The notes under the pieces were generated by a model. It ran no database searches. It saw only the letters and a list, made by a program, of their open reading frames with translations, and was not told the origin of the DNA. The translations under genes were made by a program, and so were the position numbers. Positions 11,628 to 24,793 of a stretch of 64,000 nucleotides of DNA are shown piece by piece; within the stretch, counting starts at the first letter, position 1, and every line of letters begins with the position of its first letter. This stretch comes from Earliella scabrosa. Lineage: Eukaryota > Basidiomycota > Agaricomycetes > Polyporales > Polyporaceae. The stretch spans positions 2,046,001-2,110,000 of the forward strand of contig JABYQQ010000005.1 in NCBI GenBank assembly GCA_022605405.1, written 5' to 3'.

Positions 11628-13280
11628 ATGATCCGCAGTGCCCTCGCCTCTGCTGCTCGCCCCGTGCTCAACGCGGTACGTTCCACTCTTCATCACGCGC
11701 CGCGTGGTACCGACGTTTTTCTTCCAGCGGACGGCCACCACTCTTTCCGCCGGCTTCCCCAAGGTCACCCAGAGAGTGCGTCGTGCTCTTCATATCTTTC
11801 TACTGCACAGTGCGCCAACCTAGCGACGCGTGTCCAGCTGCCAACCAAGTATGGCGGTGTCTACACCGTGAGTCTGCTGCCAGCATGCAATTCGGCCTTC
11901 ATTCCTCACGCCGCCATATAGGTGACCCTCATCCCCGGTGACGGTATTGGTAACGAGATCACCGACTCGGTCAAGGAGATCTTCGAGTATGTCAACGCTC
12001 CCATTGAGTGGGAGCAGTACAATGTCTCCGGCATGTCCTCCGAGGGCGAGGCTCTCTTCAAGCAGGCTATGGAGAGTCTGAGGCGCAACCGGGTCGGTCT
12101 CAAGGGTACGTCTTCTTCGTTCGATTCGCCATGTTGCACCCAAATGAACACCTGCGTTGTGGCAGGCATTCTTTTCACCCCCATCTCGCAGTCCGGCCAC
12201 ATCTCGTGGAACGTCGCCATGCGTCAACAACTCGACATCTACGCGTCTGTCGTCCTGTGCAAGTCTCTTCCGGGCTTCCCCACCCGTCACAACAACGTCG
12301 ACTTCGCCATCATTCGTGAGAACACAGAAGGCGAATACTCTGGTCTCGAGCACCAGAGCTACCCTGGCGTAGTCGAGAGTTTGAAGGTGTCCACCCGTGC
12401 CAAGGCCGAACGCATCTGCCGCTTCGCCTTCGACTTCGCGCTCAAGAACAACCGCAAGGTGGATGCTCTCTGCTTGACGCGGCCGCACTTCCGTCCTGAT
12501 TTCTCCCTGTTCACAGAAAGTCACTTGTGTACACAAGGCGAACATCATGAAGCTCGGCGATGGTCTCTTCTTGAACACCTTCCGCCGTGTTGCGGAAGAC
12601 TACAAGAACACGGGCATCGAATACAATGACATGATCGTGGACAACACGTGAGGACCCTGCGGCCACACCTCCTAGCCCCAGCTCATCTAACTGAACGTGT
12701 TCTGCATCTGTAGCTCCATGCAGCTCGTTGCTCGCCCAACGCAGTTCGATGTTATGGTCATGCCCAACTTGTACGGCGCCATCGTTTCCAACATTGGCGC
12801 TGCCCTTGTTGGCGGACCCGGTATCGTTCCCGGTTGCAACGTTGGACGGGTGAGTTCCACCCGAGACGCGTTCTTACGATGAGTCCTCATTAACGCGCAT
12901 GCTCGGCAGGAATACGCGCTCTTCGAGCCTGGCTGCCGTCATGTCGCCAAGGACATTATGGGCACCAACCGTGCCAACCCAGCCGCCATGATCCTGAGCG
13001 CGACCATGATGCTCAGGCACCTTGGGTAAGTCACGTAACTATGCGGCAAATGAACGCTGCTGAAACATTTCTGTCCAGTCTCGATCACCTTGCGAACAAC
13101 ATCGCTAGCGCGACATTCGACGTCATCAACGCTGGCAAGGTCCGCACCGCAGACATGGGTGGTGAGTCTTCTTTCATATTACTTATCACGAAGCGCGGCG
13201 GCTGACGTGAGGCTATGCATTGTTCAGGTTCTGCGACGACCTCGGAGTTCACTGCTGCGGTGATCAAAAACCTCAACTAG
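11628..13280 (+). CDS. IDH1: Isocitrate dehydrogenase [NAD+] subunit 1, mitochondrial
   Basis: Ten exons: 11628-11675, 11728-11775, 11811-11867, 11922-12105, 12166-12458, 12517-12647, 12714-12849, 12910-13025, 13079-13161, 13228-13280 (382 aa). It is the regulatory-type subunit of the octameric NAD-dependent enzyme of the TCA cycle. The N-terminus is a basic presequence. The core has [42 protein letters not shown], and IVDNTSMQLV instead of the catalytic-subunit version, then [11 protein letters not shown] and YALFEPG. The VESLK and FEPG signatures mark it as the Idh1 side rather than Idh2. The second intron is predicted at 35 nt. The partner subunit IDH2 lies 41 kb away in this window. Confidence 0.95.
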
Positions 13281-13439
13281 ATCCCTTGATTACCTCGATA
13301 TTGAGGATGAAAGGGTCAGCTAAGTAGAGGCGCCGGGCTTGCATTACTTTGGTCTTCGAATGTAGATGTAGTGTACATGTTGGCCTAACTATTATTACGC
13401 GTCTCCTAGAGTGTTGTACCGTCGTTGCAGGCGTGACCA

Positions 13440-15304
13440 TCAAGGGATGGTGCTGAAGTCGAACTCGTCGAAGAACAGATCGTCATCGAGCGCCGCATCA
13501 AATTCATCGCGCTCGGGGGACCCTTGTTTAAGTTTCTTCGACGGCGGCTCTTGGTCTCCAGGTTCTGAAGCTCGGGCGTCGGGCTCGTCCCCTGTCTCGA
13601 CCTTCACAATGCCACCGACCGAGGGCGCCTCCACGCTCGAAGTGCCGGCGTCGCCAGCGAGATCGCCCCCTGTGACCGCCTTGCGCAAGCTGAGGATCGT
13701 CGAGCAGCGCACCTCGCCCCGTTGGCCCCAGCCGTCCGCCTCGGGGCGGAAATCGGCGTAGAGTGCGAAGCCATTTGAGTTCAGCTCCGCCGGGCTGAAG
13801 CTCGCCGCGAGAAGGCGCAGCGCGCCCACGATATGTGGGGCCGTCTGCCGTAACGCCCGGGTGATGTATGAGAATGCGGAGGTGGGTGCGACGGGGGCCC
13901 CGGAGGAGAGGGCACGCCACTGGCCGGAGACGGTCTGGTAGAGCGGGCTGTGGACGGTGGACGCGGTGCGGAGACGGGCCGGGGACGGGCGGAGGAAGCA
14001 CCGGGGGAAAGGGGCAGGGCGAGCGCAAGGGAGGAACGAGAGGGGGGTCGGGTGGTGGTCCCCGACAGGGCGGTGGAAGTGTGTGAGCGTGCGGCGATAA
14101 TGTGGACGGGGAGGGAAGCATATGGTTACGTACATGCTAGTTTGAGTTGACATGGAAGGCCAGGCGGGCGTATGGTGGCGTAGTAATGAGAGGTGGAGTG
14201 CGGGATGCATGAGCTCTCGTCTCCTGAACGGTTCTAGTGGCACGGAGGGGGTGAAGAGCAGAGAGGGAGAAGCGGACTGACCGTCTGCCCATGAGCTCCA
14301 CGTACGGCTGCGAGCCTGTGCGACTGGCCTCCACGCCCTTCTGCTTGCCGTCTGCGTATATGCCCAGCGAGACGCCTTTCGTTATTGCGTTCATCTCCGT
14401 GTACACAGAGGCTGCCATGGAAGCAGAACATGAAGGTATGAGCATCGTCGTCCGGTGCACGCACCGCACTCGCACAGCCTCGTGCTGTACGGTGCTGAGA
14501 AGAAGGGGAGGCGTTGCCCACCAATGCTCAGAGCCTCCTCTCGTTGGAAGCCCAGACGTTCTGCGACTACGAACGCCCACGCCATCATAATGGGTGCACG
14601 GTTGATCACCGTGAACTTTGCTTTGATGGCCTGAGGGGAGGGATAGTCCGGCACGCAGTCAGCCTTTCAAATTCATAATTTATTCTATGACTTGGAGCAG
14701 GGCGGACATGCGGCCTCGCCCGCATGTCCTCCCTACGCCTCCAGCGAGCTTGCCCCGAGGGGCAGACGCACCTCCTCGTCGAGAATTTCATTGAACTCTA
14801 GGCTCCCATACGATTCACCCTCTTGACGGGCTGTGTCCGGAAGCAGCTCATTCAGGTCGTCGTCTCGCCTCCGCTTTTTCGCCTTTGGCTTGGCCTGTTA
14901 CATGTAAGGACGTTCTGCCGGCATTAACTTATGTAAAATAACGGCCAGTCAGCGGCGTCGGCGTACGTCTGTCTTGGTGCTTTTCGAGCCAGAGCTCCCC
15001 GGGGTCGGCGCAGGTTTCTGCTTGTATCCGGCTTTCCGTACCGCGGCGAGGACGAGCTTTCGCAGATCCTTCTCTTTCACGCCAGCTTCTTCGAGTGCGA
15101 ACTCCGACAGTTGACCCAGCTGCTCTGGGGTGTTATATGATTTGTAACTAGCAAGGTGTTATCAGTGTTCATACTTTCTGTGTACCGAGTCCAACGTTAC
15201 ATTTGTCCGGCGACCGCAATCGCCTTGGATGGTGGTACATTATTGCTCGTAAGCATCTTAAGAAACGCTGGTAGCGGTATCTTTGACGTTGACGGGCCCT
15301 CCAT
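13440..15304 (-). CDS. Conserved protein of unknown function
   Basis: Seven exons on the minus strand: 15304-15201, 15147-14967, 14894-14772, 14630-14522, 14411-14282, 14223-14134, 13947-13440 (414 aa). Exons 5-7 have weaker splice choices. The N-terminal 75 residues look like a small helical domain (TPEQLGQLSEFALEEAGV). A Lys/Arg-rich tract (KPKAKKRRRDDD, a likely nuclear signal) follows, then a globular region with APIMMAWAFVVAERLGF and VYTEMNAITKGVSLGIY. The tail has PSKKLKQG and ends in an acidic-aromatic run (DDDLFFDEFDF). I recognise no family. The pattern suggests a nuclear protein, which is inference only. It converges on IDH1. Confidence 0.72.
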
Positions 15305-15601
15305 GGCTTGCAGATGTCTCCTATATCACTACGCAATCCACTGCAGATCAGTGGTCGTGCGTAACCACAGGACCACGGAACGTACTCACAGGGCACAGAC
15401 GAACCTCTCCAACGAAGAGGTGCGTAACTTTGTCAAGACGCGCCGAGCCTCGCGTAACTGGTTACTTAGCGCCAAGCTTGCCGATCGCCTTTTGCCGAAG
15501 ACCCAAACAGGCAATCAACGCCTGTATGGCTGCGCGCTGCTTCCGCTTTCACGGACACCGACTTGCTCAGCTCCCTCTGCTTCCCTACTGATTCATTTGC
15601 C

Positions 15602-16432
15602 ATGATCAACTATATGCTACTCGTGTCCCGGCAAGGTTGCGCTGCTTGGCTTCATTCAAAGACCGCTATCTCACCAATGGCTCACAGGGAAGGTCCGTCT
15701 CGCGAAATGGTTCCAAACGATGTCCCAGAAGGCGAAGGCGAAGATCGTGAAGGACGTCACCCAGCTGGTGCTCGCGCGTAGGACGCGGATGTGTAACTTC
15801 CTCGAGTACAAAGGTGCGTCATCCGTGCCTGCTGGAGATATGAACTCGTTGGAGCTTCAGCACTGCCCGCGGTGAACCTATGCAGATACGAAGGTCGTGT
15901 ACAGGCGATACGCGTCCCTCTTCTTCGTTGCCGGGATCAGCCAGGGGGACAACGAGCTTGTGGTGCTGGAGATCATACACCGATATGTCGAGGTGCTGGA
16001 CCGGTACTTTGGGAATGTGAGTCGTGATGCTCTTCCACGTGAGATCCTACTGACAACCGTCCCAGGTGTGCGAACTTGACTTGTATGATGATTGTTCTCG
16101 ACGGTATGCTGTGTTCGGTATGCTCATTGCGTCTTCCATTGTCCCAGGATCTTCAACTTCCAGAAGGCATATGCCGTAAGTCGTGGTTTGCTCGTCCGTG
16201 AACGTGTCTTAACCGTACCCAGATTCTTGATGAGCTCATCATCGCCGGAGAACTTCAAGAGTCGTCCAAGAAGTCGGTTCTTAGGGTGGTGCGTGTTCCG
16301 TTCGCCTCTATCCCCCAGCTCGTGGCCAATGAGATCGCTGTGCAGGTCACACAAGCAGACAGCATCGAAGAGCAAGAGAATAGTGAAGACACCATGGCAC
16401 GACTGGGTAGTCTCGGTTCAAGAGGGCCATAG
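15602..16432 (+). CDS. APS1: AP-1 adaptor complex sigma subunit
   Basis: Seven exons: 15602-15635, 15688-15813, 15886-16016, 16066-16082, 16148-16175, 16223-16288, 16346-16432 (162 aa). It is the small chain of the clathrin adaptor at the trans-Golgi/endosome. Signature stretches are [56 protein letters not shown], the hallmark [17 protein letters not shown], and KKSVLRVV. Length matches the family (about 155-165 aa). [10 protein letters not shown] and the VCELDLIFNF junction favour AP-1 over AP-2/3 sigma. Exon 4 is only 17 nt. The last intron (57 nt) has no in-frame stop, so retention would add 19 residues. Confidence 0.95.
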
Positions 16433-16599
16433 CGGATGCTTTACTTCCGGTTCCATTTGTACATATCATACATGTAGTCAATGTCCGAGTTGTGTGTATC
16501 TATTCGAGACATGCGTGAGAGGGTATCACTGTGCAGGGTTGGGAATACAACGGAAAGCTAGGGTGCAACAAAACGGTGCGAAATCTGGAAACCAAGCTG

Positions 16600-18530
16600 T
16601 CATAACATTGATGTAGTTACAGTCTTCGGCTGCGGCTTAGGTCTGTTCAGGACATGCCATCGAACGAGATCCAAGGTCGCGACGGAGTCTTCGATGGAAC
16701 TATGTCCTGCAGCTCCGGCGGACTGGATTGTCTGACCTAGAAACTCTTTCACTCTACAAACAACTGTCAATTTCCTTTCAGCATGCGAAGAGATACGCAT
16801 ATACGTACAGGACCCTCAAAGCTCGTCGATACGGAGGACCTGCTGGATGAGGAAAGAGATTGACAGTGTCGACGCAGCGATGGTGGATCATGCGCAACGT
16901 CTTCAAGTCGTTCTCTAGTGCGTGTCCGATGATGATCGTCTCAGAGTTGATGAGCTTGTCCAGAGCCTTGCGGACGGAAACCAGGGGCATGACCGCAGAC
17001 GCGTATTTCTCCGCGGTGATACCGGAGAAGCGAGTGTTGAAGTCTCTGTTCGCGGGGTTTAGTATGTGATAGGGTAGAAGACAAGACAAGTGGAGAGAAG
17101 AGGGCTCGACATACATGACTTCCACGCCTTCATCCATTCGCACAAGCTCGTCGAGGACTTCTTTGCCGGAAGCATTGACTACCGAGACCCGCGCAACGCG
17201 CATGCCGCCAGTGGTGTAGATCATCTCACAGTCTAGAGCCACGATGTCCAGAGCACTGTCGCCAGGAGGATGTGGAGCACGGGTGTGAGTAAACGCGTGT
17301 CGCCGATGCAAATCCTCAGGGTTGCTTTCATAGAAGACGTGCGGGCCAGTTGCACACCCTTCATCATCTGTCGTGCGCGAGCAACATGTATAGAGACGTC
17401 GCCTCTCGCCTGAATGGGATGTTGGTCAGGGGAGCTGTCTGATAACGACAGGGCAGGCACATACCGTCCGCTTTCGATGTGAACGCCTTCCCCCAATGAA
17501 ACCTACATTGGTCTGCTTCGTCTCGCCGTTTGACTACGAATTTCTCCTTACATCGTTCACAGGTCATGATGGACCCTTCTTCATGCGGCTTGTCTCCGCC
17601 AGGACCTGGGGGTACCTCGACAATGTAACCCCAGGTCTTCATCTCGTCGATCGACAGGATGTATGGCTCCATTTGAGACGTTGTGAGCTTCAAAGATTCC
17701 ATCTTCCTGCGCATCTCTTCCCGTGCTTGCACCTCCGCTTCGGTACCGACCGAAGGATGCGACGCGGTGTCCGGCTTCGGTCGCTTCTTCAATGCTGCTA
17801 CGGACGAAATCACAGCCTAACAGACGGTCAAGATGTCTAGAAGTAGAGTCACATAGTCGTGAGCATACATTGCGGTATGTCAACTTGTTGGCCTTCTGAT
17901 ACACATCCTCTTCCTGTTTGAGAGCATGCTCCGAGGCCAGGGTTGGGTTGGTGGGGAGAATCTTCTCATATAGAATAGCAAAATGATCATAGAGAGTCTT
18001 CAACATCGCCTGTCCATACAATTGGTGACGCGGCCGAGGCAGAGACAAATTATGGACCTACTTGGCGAACAGGTACGGGAACCTGGGACTGTGCCGGAGT
18101 GACCTTGAGGACGGGTACTCCGGTCTTGAAGGAGGATGAGACGGAGCGCGCGCAGGATGCACAGAATGCTCACCGAAGAGGTGGGAGGACCTGAGGGTAC
18201 AGCGACTGGCCGCTGAGGGGTCCCCATCCGCTGCAGCTTCCTTGGAGGTTCACTGGTTGATCCATTGCTTGGTCCGGGGGCACCGGCACGTAGCGGAGAG
18301 CTTATAGAACGTTTGGCGGGAAGGAAATTCGACGGACTTGCCACATGTTGAGACACAGCAGGATTGGTTGCGACAGAGGGAGCATGGGTAGGCTTTGGTG
18401 TCTCGACGGGAACTGGAGTGACGGGAATCTGCGTGAGGTCTGGTCGGTGGCTAAAGACGCAGTTGAGTCGTTTGCAGTCTTGTTTTTCAGGACAAGGCAA
18501 GTTGTGAAACAATCCAAGCGTCGAGAACAT
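16600..18530 (-). CDS. REX3: RNA exonuclease 3-like (DEDDh 3'-5' exonuclease)
   Basis: Seven exons on the minus strand: 18530-18174, 18124-18062, 18009-17869, 17816-17465, 17409-17115, 17045-16809, 16753-16600 (532 aa). The N-terminus has a CCCH-like finger (CPEKQDCKRLNCVFSH), then a Pro/Ser-rich linker. A zinc-type segment (CERCKEKF, CRFHWG, YTCC) is followed by the exonuclease domain: ExoI LDCEMIYT, ExoII GHALENDLKTLRM with HHRCVDT, ExoIII HSSIEDSVATLDLV with the catalytic His. Yeast Rex3 trims RNase MRP RNA and other small RNAs. The nearby Rpr2/Snm1-like gene is a P/MRP protein candidate. It starts divergently from the ceramide synthase gene (410 bp apart). Confidence 0.9.
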
Positions 18531-18940
18531 GATGTCGACAAGAACGGATGACAAGAGACGCGTTTGATATCCGTCAGGATGTGTCGTGTGGGCTAGTCGG
18601 TGCGGCAAGAACGAATCTCACACGAGGTACTGTTACCGCAGCGGAGGAAACACGCCTGACGCAGTGACGCGTCAAGAGTCAAAGTGTCAAAGACAGAGAC
18701 CAGGTAGTGTGGCGCGCTGCAGAGTTGTCCAAGGTGAATGTGGAATGAATGTGGATGTGGTGGGATACTCTGGAGGCGGGGAATTTCTTGGCGGGCGAGG
18801 CGCATGGGCGCCTACGCGTCGGGGCAGCCAACACGCCCACCGGCGACAATCACGCTCTGTCTCGTCATAGACCACCTCTTCCGTCCGCTGGCTTGCCTTC
18901 AACGATACCCGCCCTGACTGCGCGACGTGGACTATCAAGC
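18531..18940. promoter_or_regulatory. Divergent promoter between REX3 and the ceramide synthase gene
   Basis: 410 bp between two divergent starts. No ORF here resembles a protein family and no motif stands out. Confidence 0.4.
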
Positions 18941-20745
18941 ATGCCTCGGTCACCAGACAGGAAGAAGCCACAGGCTATCGACACATTCACGGGCAGGATA
19001 GAGTGCGTTCAACTTGACACCGCATGGTCAACCACTTTGACGCGTTTTTGCTAGGACCGATCCCACACACCACCTCGCGGGCCCATTCAGACCGCAAACG
19101 TGAGTGTTTGCCTCTTGGAACGTGATATTTGGCTCACCTAGTGCAATTCCAGCCCTTTGGGCGAAGGCTCTGCACCACCCTCGCCCGGATCTGCCCCTGA
19201 GACATATTGGAAGAGTAAGGAGACCGCGCGCTGGTCCACAAAGTCGCGAGGCTTTTGGTCAGACCTCAAGTCACTAAGATGGGTGATTGTTCCAAGTGCG
19301 TATACCCTCTTGACATGTTCGTGTCCTGCCCGGCTTATGGTGCTATAGGTTCATCCCTCAAGATACTCCTCATCTTCGTCATACTCTGGGCTAACTGGGA
19401 AATCAGTGCTCCGTATGTCTCAAAAGACCTGCGCAACCCCTTCGCTCCTCTCCTCTTCATCTCGCACCGTATACCCACATCCTCAGAAGATGACCCACGC
19501 TACCAGAAAGGCTACTTTGATCTCGTCTTCATTGCCTACTACATCGTCTTCTGGTCATTCGTGCGGCAAAGTCTCACAATCTATATCTGCCGACCTGTTG
19601 CACGATGGTTCGGCATCAAGAAAGAGGCGAAGTTGGACCGATTCGGCGAGCAGGCTTATGCCGTGATTTACTTTGGGATCACGTCTGCTTGGGGTGTGGT
19701 ACGTTCGCTTTCCTTAAGCATAGGGATGTGTCTGTGACCCCTCCACTCTCTGCAGCGTATCATGTCCCAATTGCCCACCTGGTGGTACGACACCAAGTAC
19801 TTCTGGATCGGTCCGTGCTGTTGCTCCCGTCGCCGATCGCTTTCGCTCATGACTGCGTCACAGACTACCCGCACTGGGAGATGAAGCCGGAACTCAAGCG
19901 TTACTACTTGATGCAGGCCGCATATTGGTGTCAACAGCTCCTTGTTTTGCTTTTGGGACTCGAGAAGCCTCGCAAGGATTACTATGAACTAGTTGTACAT
20001 CACTTCGTTACCCTCTGGCTTGTCGGGTGAGTTCGTCTTTGATGGCGCCGCATGACACCCATTTACACAGAGCAACAGATGGAGCTACCTCATCAACCTG
20101 ACCCTCATTGGCAACGCCGTCTACCTCAGCATGGACCTTCCTGATGCGTTCTTGGGTGTACGTGCATACTAAGAACTCCCTTGAATACCACCCGTCCTGA
20201 CTGGTCCTTGTGCAGCTCTCAAAGCTACTGAACTACATCCAATATGACAAGACCAAGACTGCTGTTTTCGCATTCTTCATCGGCGTCTGGAGGCGCGTTT
20301 TCCAGCTTTCACCGCAACAACGCGCCCTGACGTCAGTACAGCTATTTCCGCCATTGGCTCAACTTTGTCATCCTCTACTCTGTCTGGTTTGAGTTTGACC
20401 TTATGCCGTACGTGCTCTGATATCCGCACCACAAAGTTCCTTCCCACTGACCGCCACAAATTTGGGTAGTGAGTCGTCGAAGCGCTGGTCCCCAGAAGAC
20501 GGCGTATGGATGGTGTGGTGGATGAAGTACCAGATCTTCGCGCCGCTCCTGCTTCTGCAATGTCTCAACCTTTTCTGGTACTACTTTATATGGCGCATAG
20601 CCTTCCGGTATGTTGCCTCAAAGCTCGACCGTCTGAATTTCGGGGCTCATGTGGTCACAGTGCTATCACGGATACCAAGCTTTCGGACGTCAGGTCTGAT
20701 GACGAGGACGAAGACGAACCCGATACGAAGAACAAGGACGACTGA
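18941..20745 (+). CDS. LAG1: Ceramide synthase, Lag1/Lac1 type (TLC domain)
   Basis: Eleven exons: 18941-19002, 19055-19099, 19153-19295, 19349-19698, 19756-19810, 19864-20026, 20079-20157, 20216-20292, 20342-20407, 20470-20607, 20661-20745 (420 aa). It is an ER enzyme that N-acylates sphingoid bases. Several hydrophobic helices surround the Lag motif, with the catalytic His pair in VHHFVTLWL and the Asp in YLSMDLPDAFL. FRHWLN and WFEFDLMP follow. The cytosolic tail is Asp/Glu-rich (DDEDEDEPD), a possible CK2 site region as in yeast Lag1. To obtain the family-like GVWSYFRHW junction, intron 8 (20293-20341) would need a GC..AG donor. A GT alternative inserts extra residues. Confidence 0.93.
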
Positions 20746-21062
20746 TGATATGACACCAGAGACGATCTCTGCGACGACGTCTCAACCAGCGAGGCGACCA
20801 AAAGCGATACCGCGATCGGTCACTAGATGCCCGACTCTCGCGAGACGAGCGTTGTGCCATGTCCTCCTCCGCATCACTAAGTATTGTATATCCTTCGGTA
20901 TTGACGAAGTTCCACGGCCTCTTCTATAATACATTTCTGGACCAGTACGACTACAACAAGCAGAATACTGAAGCGGCGCTACACGGACAACAAAGGTGAG
21001 TCGAGATACAGTGAACATGGGAGCATGTGTGGACAATACGCAAGGACATAGTGGCCGGTCAA
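20746..21062. other. Convergent intergenic region
   Basis: About 317 bp between the 3' ends of the ceramide synthase gene and the Gfd2-like gene. No feature recognised. Confidence 0.4.
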
Positions 21063-22755
21063 TCACAAGTCGTCGTCATCCGCCTCAGGCTGCTGGCCCG
21101 GGCCGGAGCCAAAGATACCCTCCATGTCGGACAGGTCCGAGTCTTCCTCCCAGTCCAGGAACTCGACCTTGGGCTGGGTGTCGCGCGTGTGGCCCGGCCA
21201 GCGTTCCTCGCGTTGCTGATCTAGCGGGCTTCCGGCTGCCATCTTCATCATTGCACCGAGGGTGTACTTCGTCAATGCGTTAGCAAGTGTCTTGACAAAA
21301 ACCGTGGGCCAAGGGCACTCACGTATGCGTCGTTGCCGGCGTTGTGGAAGAGCTTGAGGTCTTGCATATCCAAGAGCTTGCATACGCGTTCCAAGGAGCG
21401 CGTGTTGTTCGCTTCGCCTTCCAGGGCGGCGAAGAGCTCGGCGGTGTCGACTTCGTAGACTTCGCCGTTTTGCGGGTTGTCGGGAATTGGCTCGATGCTC
21501 TCGAGGGCTTTGACGGACGCTGACTTCAAGTATCTACGGAAATAGGGCAGATAAGTTGAGAACAAATGGCCCAGTCAGGTGCAGAATCAACACACTTGAC
21601 ATCTTGGCTGCTGTCGTGGAAGACGAGGAAGAGGGGCCCCGAGCCTCGGTGCTGGCTTACCAAGTCGCATATCCTCTGTTTGAATTCGGCCTTGTTGACA
21701 TCTTCGCTCGTCCCGAAACTGTAGTACTGTGTGATACAACGTCAGCTATTACCGTGGGACGCATATCATCAACTTTGCGCATGGACGTACGTTCCTGTAG
21801 TCCGGCACATAGTTCTGCGAGTATATGCGGTGCTCTTTGACGACAAGGTGGCCATGCTCCTCCACAGGCTGCTGGTCTTCCCATCTGATAAGCCGCCACC
21901 CGAACTCCGTGAGGACAGTGTGGTCCCTGTCCCACGCCTCAAAGTCCACCGCGCACCACGTCCCGATCTTGGCGGCCCACAGGGTGCGCACGCGCTCGAA
22001 CACGACCCTGCGCCGGGCGAGCTTTGGATCCGAGCCCCTGGACCGTTTGTTGTCCTTGTCGATGTTCTGCAAGAGAGCAGCGGGCACCAACGCCCACGTC
22101 ACGTCAGCATGTGCCTCGCGATGACGACACGCCCGGGCCCGCTTGCACCGTCGGGTCCGCCGGCGACGGCGGCGAGCACGTCCACTACGTACTTTGATCG
22201 CGCGCTTGAGGACGGTTGCGTCGCGGTACACGTTCGGCGAGCAGTTCTTCAGGTCCGCGCTCCGGATGAGGTACTCGGAGGACGGGAGCGGGATGGGCTC
22301 CTTGGTGAGCTGCATCGCGTGCAGCCAGTACCGGATGTACTCCACCTGCGCGGACGAGAAGAGCAGGCGCATCTCGCCGCTTGCTGCGAGCGTACCTGAA
22401 GCGCACACGCGAGGCGGGGCACAGACGTCAGCGTTTGATCCCGAGGACGAGGGGACAGATGTTGCGGTCGGTGACGCCACACACCAAGGTACAGCTCGAC
22501 ACCGTTGACGCCGGGCTTGCGGAGCGGATGATCGGCGTGGACGAGGGCGGGGTACGCGAGGAGGGCTTTGAGAGGACCGACGTCTTCTTGGTTCGGGAGT
22601 GCTTGGTGCCTGTGTGTGATGTCAGACGCGTCGACGCGTCGCAGTGGCGCGGAACACGCGTACCATTCAAAGTAGATGTCTGTGAATCTGTAGTAGCCGA
22701 TGGTACCCTGAGCAGGGGCGTTCGCAGGAACGGTGCTCCTCGCTTCAAACGGCAT
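21063..22755 (-). CDS. Gfd2/YDR514C-like RNase H-fold protein
   Basis: Seven exons on the minus strand: 22755-22664, 22609-22485, 22395-22193, 22066-21791, 21726-21596, 21533-21323, 21266-21063 (413 aa). The core has the exonuclease-like order: CAVDFEAWDRDHTVLTEFG (DxE), a downstream FLVFHDSSQDVKYLK (H..D), and NAGNDAYYTL (N..D), as in the Gfd2/YDR514C family related to DEDD exonucleases. Yeast Gfd2 was linked to mRNA export through Dbp5. Here the DFE, HD and NDA residues suggest the active site could be intact, but activity is unproven. The acidic C-terminus (DWEEDSDLSDMEG, EADDDDL) is low complexity. Confidence 0.8.
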
Positions 22756-23904
22756 GCTGGGCTAAGAGCTGAGTGAGCGTCGCTGGGAGGAGAGTGGGAT
22801 GGTGGTGGTAGGGAGAAAGGAGGACAATTACCGCAGCTGCAGCTGCAGTGACCTGAAATCCAAAGGACGCGTTCTTTGATGAGCCTTTTTGGGACAGTCA
22901 CGCCTCGCGCCACCCACGCGTTTTAGGCAACGCGGTGTGACTCTGGTGGGCGCTACCCGTTTTGTCAAGAAGTTAACCTCGAATTCTCATCCCGCACGGG
23001 ACGCTCGGTGGAAGAAGCTGCGACATAGCGCTGTCCGGTGCCACTCTCTGCTGTGACTAGGAGGAAACACAAGCATGACATGCCTTGACAGGAGTCTACG
23101 AACTGGGTGGCCTGTCAAATTGTGCTGCGTCCGTCTTGCTTCCCAGCCGATGGCGGCCTGGAGAAACTTCCGCTCCTTTCATTGAACGCTTCAACTTGTT
23201 TTTCAAGTTCCTTGGATCCTTGTTGACCCGATGCTCTCAGGTACCGCGGACGCAACGCGGGAGCTCGTTGAACACCAAAGTTGTACCGAACGGAGTCGAC
23301 AGCCAAAATTTCGGGTTCTAGCAGGCCTGGGAAAAATACGCTATCTTCCTTTGAAGGCTCAGCGGACTAACTCTCTCAAGCAACGGTCAAGGCCACCACA
23401 ACCCCCTCAGTACGGGCCAGTAAGCATATTATTTCGCCATTGCAGATATGCCGGCACGCACCTAGTATCGGTTCCATGCGCACTACCTTTACCGCACACA
23501 TATTCTGGTTATCTGCGTTATGCGTCATGACACTCGTTGAGTTGAGCGATGATGTTAGAGACACCGTAAGTACACGGCTTGAACTTCCAAGACGGCTTCC
23601 ATATATAGACGGGTCCAAAGCCCGATTGAATCTGAACCGCGTCGCGGGCGCCTACGTGCCTTTCTCCACGACGCGTTCTGAACGCGACTTGGTCGCCTCT
23701 GGCACTCCGTCTCCCTCCTTCCCCACCCGCGATACCCACACGCTCGACGACTCCATTCATTTGTGCCCCCATCTCTCCTTGTCTCTGCCCACCTAGTTGT
23801 GCTGCCCGTACACTTCTGCCGAGCCTGCCAGCGACAGCGACTGGTTCCTGAGATCCCCCGCCACAACCTTTGCAAACACTCCCGAGCCCGCTCCCCAGAT
23901 CCCG
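22756..23904. other. Long divergent promoter region upstream of CENP-A
   Basis: About 1.15 kb between two divergent ATGs. It contains a GCAGCT-repeat tract near 22835-22852 and a TATATA near 23600. I find no convincing coding segment in either strand. Confidence 0.4.

Positions 23905-24793
<889 letters not shown>

Noticed and set aside
17400..17470. Apparent frameshift between the zinc segment and the exonuclease domain of REX3
   Set aside because: Re-reading the bases shows the normal GTATGT donor (17464) and the CAG acceptor give the in-frame junction ADGERRRLYTCC, so the gene is intact.
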